A DNA stretch of 32,282 nucleotides from G020348385 sp964410125 (GTDB taxonomy: Bacteria; Acidobacteriota; Aminicenantia; Aminicenantales; Aminicenantaceae), in assembly GCA_964410125.1 (NCBI GenBank), contig CAYPGQ010000046.1, forward strand, positions 1 to 32,282. The letters run 5' to 3'. Below are positions 24,041 to 29,657 of the stretch, piece after piece. The stretch's first letter is position 1. The number at the start of each line of letters is the position of its first letter. A program made the position numbers and the translations under genes. A model generated the notes under the pieces. The model was not told where the DNA came from, did no database searches, and worked only from the letters and a program-made list of their open reading frames with translations.

Positions 24041-24057
24041 AAAACCCTGGTTTTTTT
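24041..24057 (+). terminator. Possible terminator downstream of the TonB receptor
   Basis: AAAAC and GTTTT around a CCTG loop (24041-24054) are followed by a few more T (seven T in total 24051-24057). The stem is short and AT-rich, and it lies about 145 bases after the receptor stop, so it is a weak candidate. Confidence 0.35.
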
Positions 24058-24256
24058 AGGCTTTAAAGTACTTTTTTGATTTTACTTTATTTGCACAGTC
24101 TGGATGGACGACTTTTTCGTCCAAGTAAATCCTTTTTTCTTGACTACCGAATGCAATGAAACAAACATCGCAGTAGTCAAGGGGAACATCGCTATTTTTT
24201 CTTATTACATTCTCTGATGACCCATTCGAAAATTCACCCTTTTCTAATTTATTCAT
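24056..24256 (-). CDS. Small Cys/His zinc-finger-like protein
   Basis: The ATG at 24256 (66 aa) is chosen because GGAGG lies 8 bases before it; a GTG at 24271 overlaps that ribosome site. The sequence has a charged N terminus and a single motif YCDVCFIAFGS followed 16-17 residues later by VVHPDC, giving C-x2-C ... H-x2-C, enough to bind one zinc ion as in half-LIM or zinc-ribbon modules. No signal peptide or membrane segment. It lies 60 bases downstream of the XRE-EIIA regulator on the same strand with no terminator between, so it may be co-transcribed. Function unknown. Confidence 0.6.
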   Translation of the reverse strand: MNKLEKGEFSNGSSENVIRKNSDVPLDYCDVCFIAFGSQEKRIYLDEKVVHPDCANKVKSKKYFKA

Positions 24257-24316
24257 ATCTTGACCCTCCACATAGATTATGCAGCCATACTTATCATGAC
24301 GCGTTGTTAAGAGATT

Positions 24317-25240
24317 TTAGTGGATGTTGGTATCATCCCCATCGAATAGCATTGATAAAATGCTTTTTTTAGAATCCGCCTTTAATATTTCATCCATAAA
24401 CGTCGGGATTTGAAATTTTCGGGCAAAATAAGCCAATAAATTTAAGTGATTTTGTTGAGATTCAGGATCGCTAAGAATCAGGCAGACAAGGTAAACCGGT
24501 TTTTCATCTATGGCACAGAAATCGATCCCTTCCGGGATTCTGGCTATAGAAATAATGGTCTGGTCAAGTTCGTCAACGAATAGATGAGGGATAGCTGTTC
24601 CATTCCCTAATCCTGAAGAATCTTCAGCTTCATTCGACATCAAGTTTTTGTATGTACGATCTGAACTTAAAGAACCACAAATGGTGCCGATCTTTTCTAT
24701 CATATATCGCAACAAGTCACTCTTCTCCGTAAACTCAAGCCTTTTAAAAACTAGCCGTGGATTCACCAATTCTGATAGGGCCAGTTGATTTAAAGGATAG
24801 GGAGAAAGTTCTAGGGAATCTTTGGCGCTTCCAGGTTGCATGAATTCGGATGAATGGTCTGCGCCGTAGTGCACAAGTTTGCGGAATCCGCTGTCACCAA
24901 GCTTCCGCATGATGGATGCAATTTCCAAAATATCCCTGGATTCCAACCCGATGTCAACAGCCGTCTTGATAAGTTCATTCAATTCCTGATGTCCCCGCAG
25001 GAGCAAAATTGTGTCAGGATTTGGACGATGGCTCATTTCAATCAACAAAGACACCGGAATGCCGATAGTTTCAGCAATTTTTGTCATTCGATCATGTGTG
25101 GGGGGCGATAGTTTCCCCAGTTCAACTTGAGAAAGGTATGCCGGTGACACCTCCATCTTTTTTGCCAAAGCCCGAAGGCTGATGCCGGCTGTTGTCCGCA
25201 GCATCCTCAAGGTATGTCCGAACATCAATTGGTTCATCAT
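24317..25240 (-). CDS. XRE-type regulator fused to a PTS EIIA(Fru)-like domain
   Basis: This 307-aa protein combines an N-terminal Cro/CI-type helix-turn-helix (about 8-65; ISLRALAKKMEVSPAYLSQVE, with LGKLSPPT) with a helical linker (about 75-140) and a C-terminal EIIA domain of the fructose/mannitol/nitrogen type (about 160-300). The phosphorylatable His motif GNGTAIPH is intact (H219), and EGIDFCAIDEKPVYLVCLIL plus the later NHLNLLAYFA fit the family. In PTS systems HPr phosphorylates this His, so DNA binding could be controlled by phosphoryl-transfer state. No HPr, EI or sugar-permease gene is in the window. It is divergent from the alkaline phosphatase gene and may be co-transcribed with the small zinc-finger protein. 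ATG 25240 or the adjacent ATG 25237 is the start. Confidence 0.9.
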   Translation of the reverse strand: MMNQLMFGHTLRMLRTTAGISLRALAKKMEVSPAYLSQVELGKLSPPTHDRMTKIAETIGIPVSLLIEMSHRPNPDTILLLRGHQELNELIKTAVDIGLESRDILEIASIMRKLGDSGFRKLVHYGADHSSEFMQPGSAKDSLELSPYPLNQLALSELVNPRLVFKRLEFTEKSDLLRYMIEKIGTICGSLSSDRTYKNLMSNEAEDSSGLGNGTAIPHLFVDELDQTIISIARIPEGIDFCAIDEKPVYLVCLILSDPESQQNHLNLLAYFARKFQIPTFMDEILKADSKKSILSMLFDGDDTNIH

Positions 25241-25253
25241 GAGTCCTTAAAAT

Positions 25254-25266
25254 GTAAAGTGTTTAC
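25254..25266. promoter_or_regulatory. Short palindrome in the leader of the XRE-EIIA gene
   Basis: GTAAA-GTG-TTTAC (25254-25266) is a perfect 5-bp-arm palindrome between the predicted -10 element and the start codon, a typical place for an autoregulatory XRE operator. It is short, so specificity is uncertain. Confidence 0.4.
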
Positions 25267-25301
25267 TTGACAATATACGTTTCGGCGAATTCATTGTCAA
25301 G
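25266..25301 (-). promoter_or_regulatory. Promoter of the XRE-EIIA gene embedded in a 9-bp inverted repeat
   Basis: CTTGACAAT (25266-25274) and ATTGTCAAG (25293-25301) are perfect inverted arms, 18 bases apart. On the minus strand the right arm supplies -35 TTGACA (25300-25295), followed by a 17-bp spacer and -10 TATATT (25277-25272), an almost ideal sigma70 promoter. Because both arms overlap promoter elements, a dimer bound here would block polymerase, which suggests autorepression. Confidence 0.65.
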
Positions 25302-25340
25302 ATGTTTTTGAAAAAAAATGAATTTGCAGAATTTGTCCTG

Positions 25341-25368
25341 TTGACTTTTTTCGACCATGTGTGATAAG
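25341..25368 (+). promoter_or_regulatory. Predicted promoter of the alkaline phosphatase gene
   Basis: TTGACT (25341-25346), a 16-bp spacer and GATAAG (25363-25368) preceded by TGT (extended -10) lie about 36 bases before the ATG at 25404. It is on the opposite strand from, and separate from, the regulator promoter at 25272-25300. Confidence 0.45.
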
Positions 25369-25403
25369 AAAACCCTTCTTTCATTCCAATCCGAGTGATA
25401 AAC

Positions 25404-26759
25404 ATGAAGAAAAAATCTTCACCTGTTATTTTGGTACTCCTGGCCATTGGCCTCACTCTGTTTCTTCTCCCATCCTGCCGAAGGGCTTCCCGGCCGCTGA
25501 ATATCATCCTCATGATCTCGGACGGCTGCGGCTACAACTGTTTCGATTTGGCAAGCCTCTACCAGTACGGCCTGACCGGAGCGCAGGTATACGATTCTTT
25601 TCCTGTCCAATTCGCAGTCAGCACACATTCTGCCTCAAGCACACCATATGACCCCCAGAAAGCCTGGGCATCCTTCGACTTTGTCCTTTCTGATCCCACC
25701 GATTCTGCGGCTGCTGCCACAGCCATAGCGACAGGATTTAAAACCAACGACAACACGGTCTGTCTCAGCCCTGATGGGACCAGGCTCACGAGCATCCTCG
25801 AGTTGGCTGAAGCCTTGGGCAAAAAAACAGGAACAGTTACCTCGGTGACTTTCTGCCACGCCACACCAGCTTCCTTTCTTGCCCATGCGGTCAGCCGCTA
25901 CAAGTATGTAGACATCGTACGACAGATCATCTGTGAAAGCCCGGCCGATGTGGTCATGGGATGCGGCCATCCATTCTATGATAGGTTAGGGCAGCCAGTC
26001 GAAGAGCCGGACTTCCGTTATGTAGGAGGCCAAGATACATGGGAGGCTCTTCTTCGAGGCGAATCAGGTGCCGATGCTGACTTAGACGGCTGTCCCGATT
26101 CCTGGACAGTGATTCAGACCGCTGAAGCATTCCGGTCAATGATCGAAGGTTCAGCCCCTAGTCGAGTGTTCGGGATAGCTCCCATTTTCAGAACACTCCA
26201 ACAGGAACGGGAAGGCGATGAGCAAGCCGATCCTTTCGATATTCCCTTGATTCCAACTGTCCCTACTCTGAGCGATATGGCTCTGGCAGCACTCAATGTC
26301 CTCGATGATGATCCTGAAGGTTTTTTTCTCATGATCGAAGGAGGGGCTGTCGACTGGGCGGGTGAGGAAAACCAGCCAGGTCGCCTGATCGAGGAACAGA
26401 TTTCCTTCAATAAGGCAGTGGAGGCCGTGGTGGAATGGGTCGAGACCAACAGCCGTTGGGAGGATACTCTGCTCATCGTCACGAGCGACCATGAAACAGG
26501 CTATATCACAGGTCCGGGATCGGGAAAAGACTGGAAACCCCTGGTAAACAAAGGGAAGGGGAAGGTGCCGGAAATGGAGTGGCACCATGATTACCACACC
26601 AACTCACTTGTCCCCCTGTATGCAAAAGGTTACGGCAGCGAACGGTTTGCCGCTCTGGCCGATGAAACAGATCCCGTACGCGGATTCTATCTCGATAACA
26701 CTGAGATCGGGCTTCTCATGATCGAACTTCTCAAGGATCGAAGTTCCGTAACTAATTGA
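25404..26759 (+). CDS. Alkaline phosphatase-family lipoprotein with altered zinc ligand
   Basis: The ATG at 25404 gives 451 aa; a GTG at 25395 adds three residues. Lipobox LLPSC (C25) predicts a lipoprotein. The protein has the alkaline phosphatase core: D40 (ISDGCG), nucleophile S101 (TDSAAAAT), T154 (HATPA), E312 and D317 (IEGGAVDWAGEE), D362-H363 (TSDHETG) and H398 (YHTNS). In E. coli PhoA numbering these match D51, S102, T155, E322, D327, D369-H370 and H412. The His expected four residues after D317 (H331 in PhoA) is E321 here. An EF-hand-like DADLDG stretch (224-229) may bind calcium. Probably a periplasmic phosphomonoesterase or diesterase. It overlaps the convergent SNase-like gene by 8 bp. 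Confidence 0.92.
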   Translation: MKKKSSPVILVLLAIGLTLFLLPSCRRASRPLNIILMISDGCGYNCFDLASLYQYGLTGAQVYDSFPVQFAVSTHSASSTPYDPQKAWASFDFVLSDPTDSAAAATAIATGFKTNDNTVCLSPDGTRLTSILELAEALGKKTGTVTSVTFCHATPASFLAHAVSRYKYVDIVRQIICESPADVVMGCGHPFYDRLGQPVEEPDFRYVGGQDTWEALLRGESGADADLDGCPDSWTVIQTAEAFRSMIEGSAPSRVFGIAPIFRTLQQEREGDEQADPFDIPLIPTVPTLSDMALAALNVLDDDPEGFFLMIEGGAVDWAGEENQPGRLIEEQISFNKAVEAVVEWVETNSRWEDTLLIVTSDHETGYITGPGSGKDWKPLVNKGKGKVPEMEWHHDYHTNSLVPLYAKGYGSERFAALADETDPVRGFYLDNTEIGLLMIELLKDRSSVTN

Positions 26760-27228
26760 AATACTCTTTTTCCCAGATCCCCAGTCCTTTCTCTCGCGCC
26801 TCCTTTTCGAGGTCGAGATAATGCTTTAAGTTTTCGGGCAGGTATTTTTGATCAACTTGAGCATAGCCTTTTTTGAGAAGAAGTTCATTAAAACTCAGAT
26901 ATTCCCCCTTCCAGTATTCAATTTCAACAAAAGGATATCCGTTTTCGTCATAGACGATGCCGGCTGCTGTATTGTCCGTCGTCCAGGTGAATATTTTTAC
27001 CGTTTTTCCTTCAAGCTCTCTTTTGGTGAAATCATAGATTTTGTAGCCGATTATTTCATCCTGCGGGGGTGCCTTGATTCCGGTGAGCCGGGCAACAAAT
27101 GCGTCTCCTATCTGAACGAGATCCCCACTGAGTACCTTTTTAACGATCCCTGTGTTCGCTAATGAAGAAATCGGGAGTAAAAGAATCAATAGAACCACTG
27201 AAATCAGTCTCTTTTTTATTCTCAACAT
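26752..27228 (-). CDS. Exported SNase-like (thermonuclease-fold) protein lacking most catalytic residues
   Basis: This 158-aa protein starts at ATG 27228 behind AGGAGG and has a Sec signal peptide (to about 25, LANT). The OB-fold of staphylococcal nuclease is recognisable: GIVKKVLSGDLVQI (27-40), ARLTGIKAPP (46-55), NELLLKKGYAQV, and EKEAREKGLGIWE at the end. Of the nuclease's key residues, D21 and R35 equivalents are present (D36, R47), but D40-T41-x-E43 is replaced by K52-A53-P54-P55, and the R87 position in the segment NTAAGIVY has no Arg. It is therefore probably not a classical Ca-dependent nuclease and may bind a ligand or nucleic acid. The gene overlaps the alkaline phosphatase end tail-to-tail. 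Confidence 0.8.
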   Translation of the reverse strand: MLRIKKRLISVVLLILLLPISSLANTGIVKKVLSGDLVQIGDAFVARLTGIKAPPQDEIIGYKIYDFTKRELEGKTVKIFTWTTDNTAAGIVYDENGYPFVEIEYWKGEYLSFNELLLKKGYAQVDQKYLPENLKHYLDLEKEAREKGLGIWEKEYFN

Positions 27229-27260
27229 GTTAGCCTCCTGTTGGAACTCTCATCGATTCA

Positions 27261-27311
27261 ATCTTACAAAAAGGCTCCTCGTACGACAACTTAAGTCTTT
27301 ATGACAATTTC
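27261..27311 (-). promoter_or_regulatory. Promoter and Pho-box-like motif upstream of the SNase-like gene
   Basis: On the minus strand TTGTCG (27289-27284), a 17-bp spacer and TAAGAT (27266-27261) form a moderate sigma70 promoter. Eight bases upstream of the -35 lies GAAATTGTCATAAA (27311-27298), identical to the sequence upstream of the metallophosphoesterase gene and similar to the CTGTCATAAA half of the enterobacterial Pho box. Confidence 0.45.
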
Positions 27312-27337
27312 GTAAGACAGGTTCTTTAGATTTTTCC

Positions 27338-28258
27338 TTAGTTTCCACCCTCCTGAACTTCCCATCCGAAATCGATGTATTCCCATTCGAACTCATTTTC
27401 TCTGATCTTGATCAAGACAAAACCTTCTTCCAGGCCATGATATGGCCCTTCCCACCAATTCGCCGAAACCGCACCACCGGTGAGAAAAGTGATCCCACCC
27501 ACATTGATTTCTTCCAAGGAATGCAGATGACCTTGTAGAACGAGTTTCAAATTGTAGCCTTGAAAAAGCTCGAGGACTTCCTTCGAGTTCACAATGACCC
27601 ATCCTTCAGAATTTGCTTCAGTAGACCCTGCCCTGATCTGCCTTATGACAGAGATGAATGGCATGTGTGTGGCCAAGACAATTGGTGTGTCTTTTTGGAT
27701 ATTTTTCAGGTCATCAGCGATCCAGGACATCTGTTCTGCATCGACCAAACCGAAGTATGTTCGATCGATTGTTTTGCCGATAGAATCGAGCACCATGAAA
27801 TGCCAAACGTAGTGATCGAATGAATAATATGTTTTTCCCAATTTGTTTTGAAATAAGTTTTTGTAATAGTCAGGATGGCTGGGATCAACACCACTCTCCA
27901 CAGAAAGGCCAAAAACGTCGTGGTTTCCCAACGTGTTATAGACGGGCATATTGAGTTCTGCGGTTGTCTCGATGTACATGTTGTAGAGCATCTCCGCTCT
28001 TTCATACCCCACTCCTAAGGCATCCATGATCTGATCCCCACCAGTTATCACAAAATCCGGGTTGAGTTCATTGACAGCCGCTATGGCTTTTTTATAACCC
28101 TCTAATGAGTTCTGTTCCGGCTGGAGATGAATATCCGTCAGGAAAACAAAAGAAAAATTTGTTGATGCTTGCTTGCAGAAGGTGCTCAAAAAGACAAAAA
28201 GCAAAAGAAAAATCGGTGCCATTTTACGGAATAATTTTTTCTGACTCATTTTGTTCAC
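27338..28258 (-). CDS. Exported calcineurin-like metallophosphoesterase
   Basis: This 306-aa protein has an N-terminal hydrophobic signal (about 14-28). All metallophosphoesterase motifs are intact: D42 and H44 (LTDIHLQ), D75 (TGGDQIMD), N112-H113 (LGNHDVF), H198 (ATHMPF), and H244/H246 (LQGHLHS). These bind the two-metal centre that hydrolyses phosphomonoesters or diesters, including cyclic nucleotides and nucleotides. The start is GTG 28258 with AAGGA four bases upstream, or ATG 28249, too far from that site. The Cys at 28 (STFC) is a poor lipobox, so a soluble periplasmic form is more likely than a lipoprotein. The gene is co-oriented with the SNase-like gene but has its own promoter. Confidence 0.92.
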   Translation of the reverse strand: MNKMSQKKLFRKMAPIFLLLFVFLSTFCKQASTNFSFVFLTDIHLQPEQNSLEGYKKAIAAVNELNPDFVITGGDQIMDALGVGYERAEMLYNMYIETTAELNMPVYNTLGNHDVFGLSVESGVDPSHPDYYKNLFQNKLGKTYYSFDHYVWHFMVLDSIGKTIDRTYFGLVDAEQMSWIADDLKNIQKDTPIVLATHMPFISVIRQIRAGSTEANSEGWVIVNSKEVLELFQGYNLKLVLQGHLHSLEEINVGGITFLTGGAVSANWWEGPYHGLEEGFVLIKIRENEFEWEYIDFGWEVQEGGN

Positions 28259-28284
28259 ATTATCCTTTCTTGGAAGATTATATG

Positions 28285-28341
28285 AATCTATAAAATAATT
28301 AATGTTATGTCAAAATCAATGAATTTTTTTATGACAATTTC
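28285..28341 (-). promoter_or_regulatory. Promoter and Pho-box-like motif upstream of the metallophosphoesterase gene
   Basis: On the minus strand TTGACA (28313-28308), a 17-bp spacer and TAGATT (28290-28285) form a good sigma70 promoter about 27 bases before the start codon. The motif GAAATTGTCATAAA (28341-28328) lies 14 bases upstream of the -35 element and is an exact copy of the one at 27311-27298. Confidence 0.5.
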
Positions 28342-28597
28342 ATACTGGAGGTGAACGAGTCTTGGCATGTTTTTTGCCCATCCTACAGCATATATCCTGA
28401 TGTCGAGAGAGCACATCCGGGCAGAACATGGAAACTGGTGGCCGACACTAAACGGCAAAAGGATACTTTATGGTCAGCAGAATAAAATTGGAATCCTATC
28501 CCCCTTCAAAGTCTCGGGTTCTGTTTATTCTTTGGAAAAGAGCAACAAGAAAGAGTTTAAAATTCCCGAATAGCCCTGCCTGGTTTTCGTCCTCTTA
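28342..28597. other. Spacer without a recognised gene
   Basis: About 256 bases between the phosphoesterase control region and the end of the PepSY-like gene. A plus-strand frame at 28367-28573 has GGAGG nearby (about 28347) but too far from its ATG, and its sequence is not recognisable. No RNA gene or terminator is evident. Confidence 0.45.
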
Positions 28598-29176
28598 TTA
28601 TTCCTTCTCGTCCCACTTGAGAGGCTCGGTGATATTGCCGTCGGCATCGACTTCGATCTCACCCTTCTGACCATTCTTCTCAAGTTCGGCTTCATATACG
28701 AACCGGTGCGTGTCCAGTTTGACGACTGTGCCCTTTTCGCCTTCCGTGTTGATTTCGGAATAAATCTCAGATTTTTCCAGCCGCAGGATTGTGGCATCTT
28801 CAATCGCATCCTGGATCGCTTGGGCAGCGGCTTCGGGAAGCTCCTCCATCGTGATGATCGTGACCACATCGATGATCGTTCCATCCTCTGCCACTTCGAT
28901 CTCCCCTTGATCCGCTTTGAACTCGATGTCGTAGAGGGTGATGCCGGATTCTTCGGCCACTTCCACCTTATCAATTTCGGCATCAGGGACGTTGGCCTCG
29001 ATCGCCTCGACAACCGCGGCCGGGAGCTCCACCTCCGGTTTTGTTGCTTCAGGTTCTTCCACCGCTGGTTTTTCCGCTTGTTCCTCGCCTTCCTTCTTGG
29101 CACACCCAGTTGACATTGCCAATCCAAAGACCAAAAGGACAACAAAACCCAGAAAAAGCCAATTGTTACGTTTCAT
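28598..29176 (-). CDS. Lipoprotein with two PepSY-like repeats
   Basis: This 192-aa protein starts at ATG 29176 behind AAGGAGG. The signal ends in lipobox MSTGC (C25), followed by a Glu/Pro/Ala-rich linker (about 26-50). Two repeats follow, each beginning LP-x-A and ending with a GEIEV-(A/D)-(E/A)-DG-x-I strand: about 51-107 and about 112-186. This helix-sheet pattern is that of PepSY-like periplasmic domains, thought to bind or inhibit partners such as proteases. The protein is strongly acidic. It is a monocistronic gene as far as can be seen; its partner is unknown. Confidence 0.8.
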   Translation of the reverse strand: MKRNNWLFLGFVVLLVFGLAMSTGCAKKEGEEQAEKPAVEEPEATKPEVELPAAVVEAIEANVPDAEIDKVEVAEESGITLYDIEFKADQGEIEVAEDGTIIDVVTIITMEELPEAAAQAIQDAIEDATILRLEKSEIYSEINTEGEKGTVVKLDTHRFVYEAELEKNGQKGEIEVDADGNITEPLKWDEKE

Positions 29177-29521
29177 CCGTTTCCTCCTTTTTTAGCTATG
29201 GCTTTAAATTATTCCGGTGCGGCCAAAAAGTCAAATCATTGTGAACGACTTTCAGTAGGCAAATCTCAAGATGAAATTCTCGTCCTTCGACAACACCGCG
29301 GCTGCGTTTTTCTCAATGGTCAATGGAAAAATCAAATCGGGAGGACCGGTCCCGAAGTTCAATTTGTCGACAGGGAGCCTTGAAATGTTGGTCACCAGGC
29401 AGCCGGATTCCGGGTCGAACGGCCTGAATTTTTCTGTTTTCCCTTCAGATAGGATTTTTTCCAGTACGAGTCTTTATTCAATAATACTACAACCTCAATA
29501 GATTATCCTGAATTATCCAGG
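29177..29521. other. Spacer with open but unrecognised frames
   Basis: About 345 bases. A minus-strand frame stays open for 73 codons (29473-29252) without an ATG, and a plus-strand frame (29271-29501) overlaps it; neither has a ribosome binding site or a recognised product. The minus frame (RPFDPESGCLVTNI and SRLPVDKLNFG) looks somewhat protein-like, so a decayed gene is possible. No RNA gene or repeat is evident. Confidence 0.4.
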
Positions 29522-29657
29522 TTAATTACTTCGAAAAAGACGGTGAGTTTTTCCTATAGATTTGATATGCGCAGCCTCAATTCCTGCCTCATTAGTGAAG
29601 TTAGACCAGTTTGAGACAACTTCTAAAATCTCAACAATTTTTCTTACAGTCCCGATA
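29522..29657 (-). pseudogene. C-terminal relic resembling a HipA-family toxin
   Basis: Directly downstream of the kinase stop, the minus-strand frame ending at 29522 reads IVEILEVVSNWSNF, then TNEAGIEAAHIKSIGK and THRLF. This resembles the last helix region of HipA-type serine/threonine kinases, where (V)VSxWxxFAxEAGV precedes the C terminus. Only about 40 residues remain and no kinase motifs, start codon or HipB partner are present. It is best read as a fragment left by deletion. Recognition is from a short pattern, so confidence is limited. Confidence 0.4.

Noticed and set aside
28367..28573. 68-residue plus-strand frame
   Set aside because: No suitably spaced Shine-Dalgarno and no family resemblance that I can defend.
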